This document shows positions 8,037-14,827 of a stretch of DNA of 15,596 nt, piece by piece. The notes under the pieces are model-generated. The model did not search any database and was not told the origin of the DNA. It saw only the letters and a program-made list of their open reading frames with translations. The translations under genes were made by a program, and so were the position numbers. Source of the stretch: Perlabentimonas sp034006965 (GTDB lineage Bacteria; Bacteroidota; Bacteroidia; Bacteroidales; Tenuifilaceae); the NCBI GenBank assembly GCA_034006965.1, contig JAVERU010000073.1:1-15596 (forward strand), given 5' to 3'. Each line of letters opens with the position of its first letter. The first letter of the stretch is position 1.

Positions 8037-8099
8037 GATTACCGACTACCGATTACAGTCTACCGATTACAGTCTACCGACTACCGATTACATATTACA
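8037..8099. repeat. Nine tandem degenerate heptamers between thiolase and SDR genes
   Basis: Nine perfectly phased 7-bp units occupy 63 bp of the 127-bp gap. The unit is G-[AT]-[CT]-TAC-[CA], with variants GATTACC, GACTACC, GATTACA and GTCTACC; the last unit is TATTACA. Two GATTACA+GTCTACC pairs form an exact 14-bp direct repeat at 8051-8064 and 8065-8078. The tract begins about 20 nt upstream of the SDR start codon at 8016. Confidence 0.9.
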
Positions 8100-8143
8100 G
8101 TCCTCATTCTCTCACCATTACATTCCACATTTACTCCCTCATC

Positions 8144-9325
8144 CTAAATATTCTCAACGATCAATGCCGTTCCCTGTCCGCCTCCTATGCAAAGGGTTGC
8201 TAGCCCAGTGGCTACATTGCGTCGTTTCATCTCGTAAATCAAAGTTGTTAATATACGAGCGCCTGATGCACCAATCGGATGACCAAGGGCAATGGCTCCA
8301 CCATTCACGTTAACTATCTCGGGATTTAGTTTAAGATCACGAACCACGGCTAATGATTGGGCGGCAAACGCCTCGTTGGCTTCAACAAGCTCAATATCCT
8401 CTATCCTCATTTTTGCTTTTAGCAAAGCGGCGCGAGTAGCGGGAACTGGCCCGTAACCCATAATTCTTGGATCGAGGGCTGCATTTCCGTATGATACAAT
8501 CTTAACCAAAGGCTTTAATCCTAATGCTTTTGCCTTTTCGGCCGACATCACAACCAGCATTGAAGCGCCATCGTTAATACCCGATGCATTGCCAGCGGTT
8601 ACAGTTCCATCCTTTTTAAATGCAGGACGAAGTTTGGCAAGTTTATCGATTGTTAAACCATGCTTTGGAAACTCGTCATCGGCAAAGATTATGGGATTGG
8701 CCTTACGTTGTGGAATTTCTACGGGTACAATCTCGTCTTTAAACTTGCCTGCCTTTTGAGCAGCCTCAGTCTTGTTCTGGCTTTTAACTGCAAACAGATC
8801 CTGCTCATCGCGAGTAATCTCCCACTGTTCGGCAACATTTTCAGCAGTAATACCCATATGGTAATTGTTGAAAGCATCGGTAAGGCCATCGAGAATCATC
8901 GAATCAACAATCTCACCATGCCCCATTCTGTAACCGCTCCGGGCTTTAGGTAAAAGGTAAGGTGAATTGGTCATGCTCTCCGTTCCACCAGCAAGCACAG
9001 CATCGGTATCGCCAAGCATAATTGACTGAGCGGCAAGCGCAACAGAGCGCAAACCTGACCCGCACAGATAGTTAATAGCCATTGCTGGGCTTGTTTCAGG
9101 AACTCCTGCATTCACAGAAATTTGCCTCGATATATTCTGGCCTAATCCAGCAGAAAGAATATTTCCAATTATGGTTTCGCTAATCTCCGAGGGAGCAATT
9201 CCTGCTCTTTTTATGGCCTCCTTAGCAGCTATTACACCAAGGTCGATAGCAGAAAAACTGGAAAGGCTGCCGCCAAAACTTCCTATCGGGGTACGTGTTG
9301 CAGAAACAATTACAACTTCTTTCAT
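8144..9325 (-). CDS. Acetyl-CoA C-acetyltransferase (thiolase II)
   Basis: This 393-aa biosynthetic/degradative thiolase has all catalytic residues. The nucleophile is Cys88 in NYLCGSGLRS, His349 lies in GGAIALGHPIGASG, and the second Cys379 is in TLCIGGGQG. NEAF at 317-320 is also present. The length and the EVVIVSATRTPIGSFGG start match AtoB/PhaA-type enzymes. These interconvert two acetyl-CoA and acetoacetyl-CoA in the cytosol; homologues also accept longer 3-ketoacyl-CoA. It is the first gene of the six-gene minus-strand operon. The start codon at 9325 lies inside a perfect 11-bp inverted repeat (listed separately), suggesting translational or transcriptional control of the whole operon. 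The gene name atoB or phaA would fit, but substrate is not fixed by sequence. Confidence 0.93.
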   Translation of the reverse strand: MKEVVIVSATRTPIGSFGGSLSSFSAIDLGVIAAKEAIKRAGIAPSEISETIIGNILSAGLGQNISRQISVNAGVPETSPAMAINYLCGSGLRSVALAAQSIMLGDTDAVLAGGTESMTNSPYLLPKARSGYRMGHGEIVDSMILDGLTDAFNNYHMGITAENVAEQWEITRDEQDLFAVKSQNKTEAAQKAGKFKDEIVPVEIPQRKANPIIFADDEFPKHGLTIDKLAKLRPAFKKDGTVTAGNASGINDGASMLVVMSAEKAKALGLKPLVKIVSYGNAALDPRIMGYGPVPATRAALLKAKMRIEDIELVEANEAFAAQSLAVVRDLKLNPEIVNVNGGAIALGHPIGASGARILTTLIYEMKRRNVATGLATLCIGGGQGTALIVENI

Positions 9326-9365
9326 AATGCTTTTTGGTTTTATTTTTCACGAAGAAAAGCATTAT
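9324..9365 (-). promoter_or_regulatory. Perfect 11-bp inverted repeat covering the thiolase start codon
   Basis: ATAATGCTTTT at 9324-9334 and its exact reverse complement at 9355-9365 are separated by 20 bp. In the mRNA the 3' arm includes the first two bases of the AUG at 9325 and the ten or so bases before it, where the ribosome lands. It could fold to hide the start codon, or be a protein-binding palindrome. The stem is A/T-rich (two G-C pairs), so stability is moderate. Confidence 0.6.
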
Positions 9366-9397
9366 AAAAGGTCGATTTAGTACCTATTTACAAATAT

Positions 9398-9431
9398 CAA
9401 AGGTTGACCTAACATTAATGAGTCGCTACAA
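9398..9431 (-). promoter_or_regulatory. Weak candidate promoter for the thiolase operon
   Basis: On the minus strand AACCTTTG (9405-9398) differs by one base from the Bacteroidetes -7 consensus TAnnTTTG, with TTG at 9431-9429. The 23-bp spacer is longer than usual. It would give a leader of roughly 65 nt. Weak evidence. Confidence 0.25.
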
Positions 9432-9559
9432 ATCTCCATTAATCACTACATTTCAACCACATAAAACATAACGCCACAGGGTTGACATATTTAGTTATTA
9501 CGCTCGATTAAATGCTATAAATGTCTTGTGTTCCTCCATTCTGTTAACTAAAAGCAACA

Positions 9560-9593
9560 AAAGGTTAGATGCTTAAAAAAACATCTAACCTTT
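9560..9593 (-). terminator. Intrinsic terminator of the saccharopine-dehydrogenase-like gene
   Basis: AAAGGTTAGATG (9560-9571) pairs with CATCTAACCTTT (9582-9593) in a 12-bp perfect stem around a 10-nt loop, 23 nt after the minus-strand stop codon at 9617. The last T residues of the stem and the TTGTTGCTTTT that follows serve as an imperfect U-tract. It separates this gene from the thiolase operon. Confidence 0.7.
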
Positions 9594-9616
9594 CTGCTAA
9601 GAAATATACTAATTCC

Positions 9617-10837
9617 CTACCCTTTCCCCTCTAAATAATCCTGCAAATATTGATATAAATCGGTTAGCTTACCATCCCTAAGAATAGTAGCACGTTTTAC
9701 AACCCCCTCCTCATCGTTGCCTAAAAAATGAGGGATAACTGTATTTACCATAATCTTACCGAAATACTCGCTGGCATCGCGCGGAAGTTCACCTGGTAAA
9801 TTATCAATGGTCACCGTTGTAACATTGTTCTCTCCAGAGAAAGCTGGCACCTCCTCATCCTGCTCAATGCTATAGTCGTAAAAAGGATCGGCTATGGTAG
9901 TGGCCCTGAGCGTAGTGGGTATGGGCCCAGGAATATCGCAGCTAACATCAGCGATAACTTTTATGCTAAAATCGGGCGCTTTCATATCCTCCTTTCTGAA
10001 GAAAATAGGTGATCTGAAATCCCAGAAGTGGCATGCCACAAACAGATCGGTAACCTTAGTGTAGGGAACAAACGTTGAGGTGTGATCGGTTGGATTAGAC
10101 AACCAGAATTGCCAATCAAAGGGTTTCCCATCCTTTCGTTGGGCATAATGCCAAGGATCGAGGCGACACACCACAGGCTTATCGAACTGCTTGGTGAGAT
10201 ACTCCTCTGGTTCAACCTCTTGTACTCCGAGGGTTCTGAATATTTCCAGCGCACCTGCTGCCACACGTCCGCCACCAGTAATTAAAATCCTAGCCTGGTG
10301 AAGCTTAGTTTTCTTTAAAATGCCCACTAGCTCCTGGTAATCGTGACAATCCTTGGCGCGGGGTAACTCGAACTGGCCCGTTCGCTTGCCATAAGCAATT
10401 AAACCATTGTAAGCACCCACAACCCCTGCCCAATGGCCAAAGGCCACAAGTCGTTCCCCTTTAGGGTTAGTCAGATACTCATGATCTAAAAGAGTTATAC
10501 CCTTTTGAGCAATGGCTTGTATTAGCTTTCGGTTATGAGGTTGTTTTTTGGCAACGTGTGCAAAGAACAGATAGGACTTACCGGGCAGTAAGGCCTCAAT
10601 TTTCACCTCCTTTACTCCTATCAGCAGGTCGCAATCGCTCACATCCTCCTGGAGAGGTATACCTGCCTCTACATACTCCGAATCGGCATAGCAACGCAAC
10701 TCGCTAGGTTGAGCAACAATATCAACCTGAGGGTACATTTCCTTTAGCTCTTTAGCTTGTGCCGGAGGGATGGCCACCCTTTTGTCGGGAGGTGTTTTGG
10801 TTTCCCGCAGCAATCCTATTTTAAAAGTCTTATCCAT
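9617..10837 (-). CDS. Saccharopine dehydrogenase-like (Lys1-type) / AlaDH-PNT family oxidoreductase
   Basis: The 406-aa protein starts with the alanine-dehydrogenase/transhydrogenase-type N-domain (IGLLRETKTPPDKRVAIPP, residues 7-25) and has a Rossmann glycine motif ITGGGRVAAGA (186-196). Details favour the Lys1 (NAD-dependent, lysine-forming saccharopine dehydrogenase) branch. These are GVKE with Lys76 and FFAHVAKKQ with His94, matching the catalytic Lys and His of yeast Lys1, and IADVSCDIPGPIPTTLRATTIADPF (near 296-320), matching the C-terminal Lys1 signature. In that family the enzyme interconverts saccharopine with lysine and 2-oxoglutarate. Lysine metabolism is therefore possible, but no other lysine gene is in view and bacterial members may have other substrates. 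It has its own terminator and a candidate promoter, so it is probably monocistronic, divergent from nifJ. Confidence 0.75.
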   Translation of the reverse strand: MDKTFKIGLLRETKTPPDKRVAIPPAQAKELKEMYPQVDIVAQPSELRCYADSEYVEAGIPLQEDVSDCDLLIGVKEVKIEALLPGKSYLFFAHVAKKQPHNRKLIQAIAQKGITLLDHEYLTNPKGERLVAFGHWAGVVGAYNGLIAYGKRTGQFELPRAKDCHDYQELVGILKKTKLHQARILITGGGRVAAGALEIFRTLGVQEVEPEEYLTKQFDKPVVCRLDPWHYAQRKDGKPFDWQFWLSNPTDHTSTFVPYTKVTDLFVACHFWDFRSPIFFRKEDMKAPDFSIKVIADVSCDIPGPIPTTLRATTIADPFYDYSIEQDEEVPAFSGENNVTTVTIDNLPGELPRDASEYFGKIMVNTVIPHFLGNDEEGVVKRATILRDGKLTDLYQYLQDYLEGKG

Positions 10838-10869
10838 AATAATTATAAATTTCAGGTACTATACTCCTG

Positions 10870-10900
10870 CGAAGTTAGTAAATATAAGCCATAAGCACAA
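10870..10900 (-). promoter_or_regulatory. Candidate promoter of the Lys1-like gene
   Basis: On the minus strand TTG (10900-10898) and TAACTTCG (10877-10870), one base off the TAnnTTTG consensus, are separated by 20 bp. The box lies about 32 bp upstream of the start codon. Plausible but not exact. Confidence 0.4.
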
Positions 10901-11054
10901 TCCAATCTTGCAACCCGCAAGCTAGAGCGATTGCAAATTTTCGATTTGAAAGCCACACCATTCCTAATCATCTCCTCTCCAATCTCATCATTCTTAGGAT
11001 TATATAACTATTATGCACAAAATTTTATCGCAAACGTTACAGCAAAAACCCTAG

Positions 11055-11072
11055 CTGTTAAATGCTTAACAA
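11055..11072. promoter_or_regulatory. Rex-like operator upstream of nifJ
   Basis: CTGTTAAATGCTTAACAA matches the Rex operator form known from clostridia, TTGTTAA-N4-TTAACAA, at 13 of 14 fixed positions. The two half sites are a palindrome with a 4-bp spacer. It ends about 3 bp upstream of the expected -33 element, so a bound repressor would block RNA polymerase. Rex senses the NADH/NAD+ ratio and often controls fermentation genes. Whether this organism has Rex is not visible here. Confidence 0.6.
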
Positions 11073-11075
11073 CAT

Positions 11076-11105
11076 TTCGTATTTCGTGAATTATACTTAC
11101 CTTTG
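11076..11105 (+). promoter_or_regulatory. Bacteroidetes-type promoter of nifJ
   Basis: TACCTTTG at 11098-11105 is an exact match to the Bacteroidetes -7 consensus TAnnTTTG. A TTC at 11076-11078 sits 19 bp upstream, where TTG is expected. The leader would be about 50 nt, A/T-rich and without Shine-Dalgarno sequence, as is normal in this phylum. Confidence 0.65.
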
Positions 11106-11160
11106 CTAGGCTGACGTAAAACTTTTAAGCATCTATTTATCAACGAAATACACTTAAACA

Positions 11161-14100
11161 ATGGGAAAAAACAAGAAGTTTATCACCTGTGATGGTAACT
11201 ATGCAGCATCGCACATAGCATATATGTTTAGCGAGGTTGCGGCAATTTACCCAATCACTCCTTCGTCAACAATGGCTGAGTACATTGATGAGTGGGCTGC
11301 TTTTGGCAGAAAGAATATTTTTGGAGAAACGGTAAAAGTAACCGAGATGCAATCGGAAGCTGGTGCGGCAGGTGCTGTTCACGGATCGTTACAGTCAGGT
11401 GCACTTACCACTACGTATACCGCATCCCAGGGGCTACTACTTATGATCCCCAACATGTATAAAATTGCTGGCGAGCTTCTTCCTGGTGTATTCCACGTAT
11501 CGGCTCGTAGCCTTGCTGCACAAGCGCTCTCTATCTTTGGAGACCACAGCGATGTGATGAGCACTCGCCAAACTGGTTTTGCAATGCTTGCCACCGGTAG
11601 CGTTCAGGAGATAATGGATCTTGCTGCTGTAGCGCACCTAGCATCCATTAAGTCAAGGGTTCCTTTCCTTCACTTCTTCGACGGGTTTCGCACCTCCCAT
11701 GAGATTCAGAAAATTGAGGTTCTTGAAACCGAGGAACTTGCCGGGTTGGTTGACCTCGATGCCCTTCAGGCATTCCGCGATAGGGCACTAAACCCAGAGC
11801 ACCCAGTAACCCGTGGTACTGCTCAAAACCCCGACATCTACTTCCAGTCGCGCGAAGCAGCCAACAAGTACTACGATGCGCTTCCTGAGATTGTGGAAGA
11901 CTACATGAAGAAACTTTCGGAGATTACAGGACGTAAGTACGACCTATTTGACTACTACGGTGACCCCAACGCTGAGAACATCATCGTTGCTATGGGTTCT
12001 GTAACCGACACCATTAAGGAAGTTGTTGATCACCTTACCGCAAATGGCGAAAAGGTTGGCCTAATAGCGGTTCACCTGTACCGCCCATTCTCGGCTAAGC
12101 ACTTCTTTAGGGCATTCCCCAAGAGCACTAAGCGCATTGCCGTGCTTGACCGCACCAAGGAACCCGGTGCCAATGGTGATCCCTTATACCTCGATGTAAA
12201 AGACCTATTCTACGGAAAAGAGAACGCCCCCATTATTGTTGGCGGACGCTACGGTTTGAGCTCAAAGGATACTACTCCATCTCAAATCATATCGGTTTTC
12301 GAGAACCTAAAGATGAACGAGCCTAAGAACCAATTCACAATAGGTATTGTTGATGATGTAACCTTTAAGTCGCTACCTCTTAAAGAAGAGGTGAACCTAG
12401 CCGACAAGGGAACATTCCAAGCTAAATTCTATGGGTTAGGATCTGATGGCACCGTTGGTGCGAACAAGAACTCCATTAAGATTATTGGAGAGAATACCGA
12501 TAAGTACTGCCAGGCATACTTCTCGTACGATTCAAAAAAATCGGGTGGTGTAACCACCTCGCACTTGCGTTTTGGTGATAAGCCCATCCGTTCACCTTAT
12601 CTGGTTAATACTCCAGACTTTGTTGCTTGCCACGTACCAGCGTACCTAGGCAAATACGATATGCTAAGGGGTATTCGTAAGGGTGGAACCTTCTTGCTAA
12701 ATAGCATTTGGGATACTGAAGAAACAAAAGCTAAACTTCCTAACTCAGTTAAAAAAGTATTAGCAGAGAAGGAGGTGAACTTCTACATTATAAACGCTAC
12801 CAAAATTGCTGAAGAGATTGGTTTGGGCAACCGCACCAACACCATCATGCAGAGTGCATTCTTCAAAATCTCGGAGGTAATACCTTACGACCTGTCTGTA
12901 AAAGCCATGAAGGATGCCGTTGACAAGAGTTTTGGTCGCAAAGGTGAGGATATTGTAAATATGAACTACGCTGCTATTGATCGCGGTGGAGATGTTACAA
13001 AGGTTGAAGTACCTGCGGAATGGGCTAAACTTGAGGCTGAAAAGCCACACGCTAACCCCAACGCACCAGACTTTGTAAACAACGTAGCTATCCCTATTAA
13101 CAACCTCAATGGTGATGATCTGCCGGTAAGCGCATTCATTGGCCGCGAGGATGGAACATTCCCGGCAGGTACAACCGAGTACGAAAAGCGCGGTATTGCC
13201 GTACATGTACCCGAGTGGATACCTAATAGCTGTACTCAGTGTAACCAGTGTGCCTACGTTTGCCCCCACGCAGCCATTCGTCCTTTCCTACTGACCGACG
13301 AGGAGCTCGCTAATGCACCAGAGGGAACCACCACCATGAAAGGTAATGGAGCAACCAAGGAGTACAACTTCCGCATACAAGTAAGTGTACTCGACTGCAC
13401 CGGTTGTGGTAACTGTGCCGATATTTGCCCTGCCAAAACCAAGGCTCTTGTGATGAAGACACTCGAGTCTCAACTTGCCGAAGTCGAGCGTTTTCAATAC
13501 ATGGACAAGAAGGTGGGCTACAAGGAAACTGTACTTGACAAGAGAAAGAGCGTTAAGAACAGCCAGTTTGCTCAGCCGTTATTCGAGTTCAGCGGTGCTT
13601 GTGCCGGTTGTGGAGAAACTCCATATATCAAAACCATTACCCAGCTTTATGGCGACCGCATGATCGTGGCTAATGCTACTGGATGTTCTTCAATCTATGG
13701 TGGTTCTGCACCTTCAACCCCATACCGCGCCAACAAGGACGGCCTTGGCGTTGCCTGGGCAAACTCACTATTCGAGGATAACGCCGAGTATGGCTTTGGT
13801 ATGGCCACTGGTATAAACAAGCTTCGCGATCGCATTGCCGACAGAATAAACAAAGGGCTAGCCAACGGCTACAAAGAGGAAACCAAAGAGGCAATGAAGC
13901 TTTGGCTAGAGAACAGGGAGAACGCTGAAGGCTCAAAAGAAGCATCAGCAAAGCTGATTGTTGCCCTTGAAAAAGAAAACGACGATTTGGCCAAGGAGCT
14001 ACTTGCCCTTAAGCAGTACTTCATCAAGAAATCGATTTGGGTATTTGGTGGCGATGGATGGGCATACGACATTGGATATGGAGGTTTAGACCACGTTATT

Positions 14101-14691
14101 GCCTCTGGTGAAGACATCAACCTGCTTGTACTTGACACCGAGGTGTACTCCAACACCGGTGGACAATCGTCCAAGTCAACACCTATTGCTGCCGTTGCAA
14201 AATTTGCCGCAGCTGGAAAGAGAATTCGCAAGAAGGATCTAGGTATGATGGCCATGTCGTACGGATACGTGTACGTAGCACAGGTTGCTATGGGCGCTAA
14301 CCACAACCAGTACTTTAAGGCCCTACGCGAGGCCGAGGAGTATCCTGGACCAAGCCTCATCATTGCCTACTCTCCATGTATCAACCATGGTTTGAGAAAC
14401 GGTATGGGTTCAACCCAAAACCAGACCAAGCTTGCTGTTGAGGCTGGATACTGGCAAACCTACCGGTTCGACCCAAGGCTTGAGGCAGAAGGTAAAAATC
14501 CATTCCAACTCGACTCCAAGGAGCCCGACTGGAGTAAATTTCAGGATTTCCTTAAGAGTGAGGTTCGCTACACTGCGCTTCAGAAATCGTTCCCCGAGGA
14601 GGCTATGGAGCTATTTAAAGCAGCCGAAGAGAATGCTCGTTGGAGGTACAACTCTTACAAGCGTCTTGCAGCAATGGAATACGAAAAATAA
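11161..14691 (+). CDS. nifJ: Pyruvate:ferredoxin (flavodoxin) oxidoreductase, single-chain
   Basis: The 1176-aa protein has the full length of homodimeric PFOR/NifJ. It oxidises pyruvate plus CoA to acetyl-CoA, CO2 and reduced ferredoxin or flavodoxin in the cytosol. Domains in order: the pyrimidine-binding POR domain with YPITPSS (30-36) and the thiamine-activating Glu64 (VTEMQSE); domain II (~270-410); the gamma domain (~420-640). A two-cluster ferredoxin domain follows, with Cys691/694/697/701 and Cys746/749/752/756. The TPP domain carries the proximal-cluster Cys814, 817, 842 and 1073, GDGWAYD around 964-970 and NTGGQ at 998-1002. All three [4Fe-4S] sites are intact, so it should be functional. 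It is rich in C-ending codons (AAC, GAC, TAC, ATC), as in strongly expressed genes. It has its own promoter, a Rex-like operator and a strong terminator. Confidence 0.97.
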   Translation: MGKNKKFITCDGNYAASHIAYMFSEVAAIYPITPSSTMAEYIDEWAAFGRKNIFGETVKVTEMQSEAGAAGAVHGSLQSGALTTTYTASQGLLLMIPNMYKIAGELLPGVFHVSARSLAAQALSIFGDHSDVMSTRQTGFAMLATGSVQEIMDLAAVAHLASIKSRVPFLHFFDGFRTSHEIQKIEVLETEELAGLVDLDALQAFRDRALNPEHPVTRGTAQNPDIYFQSREAANKYYDALPEIVEDYMKKLSEITGRKYDLFDYYGDPNAENIIVAMGSVTDTIKEVVDHLTANGEKVGLIAVHLYRPFSAKHFFRAFPKSTKRIAVLDRTKEPGANGDPLYLDVKDLFYGKENAPIIVGGRYGLSSKDTTPSQIISVFENLKMNEPKNQFTIGIVDDVTFKSLPLKEEVNLADKGTFQAKFYGLGSDGTVGANKNSIKIIGENTDKYCQAYFSYDSKKSGGVTTSHLRFGDKPIRSPYLVNTPDFVACHVPAYLGKYDMLRGIRKGGTFLLNSIWDTEETKAKLPNSVKKVLAEKEVNFYIINATKIAEEIGLGNRTNTIMQSAFFKISEVIPYDLSVKAMKDAVDKSFGRKGEDIVNMNYAAIDRGGDVTKVEVPAEWAKLEAEKPHANPNAPDFVNNVAIPINNLNGDDLPVSAFIGREDGTFPAGTTEYEKRGIAVHVPEWIPNSCTQCNQCAYVCPHAAIRPFLLTDEELANAPEGTTTMKGNGATKEYNFRIQVSVLDCTGCGNCADICPAKTKALVMKTLESQLAEVERFQYMDKKVGYKETVLDKRKSVKNSQFAQPLFEFSGACAGCGETPYIKTITQLYGDRMIVANATGCSSIYGGSAPSTPYRANKDGLGVAWANSLFEDNAEYGFGMATGINKLRDRIADRINKGLANGYKEETKEAMKLWLENRENAEGSKEASAKLIVALEKENDDLAKELLALKQYFIKKSIWVFGGDGWAYDIGYGGLDHVIASGEDINLLVLDTEVYSNTGGQSSKSTPIAAVAKFAAAGKRIRKKDLGMMAMSYGYVYVAQVAMGANHNQYFKALREAEEYPGPSLIIAYSPCINHGLRNGMGSTQNQTKLAVEAGYWQTYRFDPRLEAEGKNPFQLDSKEPDWSKFQDFLKSEVRYTALQKSFPEEAMELFKAAEENARWRYNSYKRLAAMEYEK

Positions 14692-14705
14692 TTCCTACTA
14701 CCCCT

Positions 14706-14738
14706 AAAAAAAGGTGCCACTAAGGCACCTTTTTTTTT
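14706..14738 (+). terminator. Strong intrinsic terminator of nifJ
   Basis: GGTGCC (14713-14718) and GGCACC (14724-14729) form a stem with a 5-nt loop, followed by nine T residues and preceded by seven A residues that extend the stem. It starts 15 nt after the nifJ stop. The symmetric A and T tracts could also let it work on the minus strand. Confidence 0.93.
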
Positions 14739-14827
14739 ATCTAAACCAAAAATTTGTAAATTGCACTAAGGCAGCCTTCCAAGCTGAATAGCACCTTAAA
14801 CTAATCATCAACCAATTGAACAATCCT
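14739..14827 (+). other. Leader region of the Reg_prop gene
   Basis: This short A/T-rich stretch lies between the nifJ terminator and the GTG start. AAAATTTG at 14747-14754 is one base off the -7 consensus, but no clear TTG partner is seen. No ORF. Confidence 0.3.

Larger units (their letters stand above)
9326..9616. other. Intergenic region upstream of the thiolase operon
   Basis: This 291-bp region contains the start-codon hairpin, a weak candidate promoter and, at its right end, the terminator of the neighbouring gene. It also has a 7-bp inverted repeat, ATTAATG (9414-9420) and CATTAAT (9437-9443), which could be an operator. No ORF of merit is seen. Confidence 0.5.
10838..11160. other. 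Divergent promoter region between the Lys1-like gene and nifJ
   Basis: This 323-bp region has no credible ORF. It holds a candidate promoter for the minus-strand gene near its left end and a small hairpin (CTTGC-AACCC-GCAAG, 10907-10921). At its right end are the Rex-like operator and nifJ promoter (each listed separately). Positions 10922-11050 show nothing recognisable. Confidence 0.7.

Noticed and set aside
8037..8099. Short regular repeats considered as a CRISPR array
   Set aside because: Units are 7 bp with no unique spacers and no cas genes; this is a simple-sequence repeat.
2150..9325. Polyhydroxyalkanoate synthesis operon
   Set aside because: Thiolase and reductase fit, but there is no PHA synthase, phasin or PhaR, and the SDR looks NAD(H)-dependent.
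9222..9362. 46-codon minus-strand frame starting upstream of and overlapping the thiolase start
   Set aside because: Its ATG arises from the inverted repeat and the translation is Cys/aromatic-rich nonsense. It would be interesting only if ribosome data showed initiation there.
9402..9486. GGTTGAC repeated at 9402-9408 and 9480-9486 (also at 2049-2055)
   Set aside because: Seven bases recurring three times in A/T-rich DNA can be chance; no common position relative to a gene start or partner motif was found.
12760..13269. 169-codon open frame on the minus strand inside nifJ
   Set aside because: It lies fully antisense to the well-supported nifJ gamma/ferredoxin domains, and its translation resembles no protein family.
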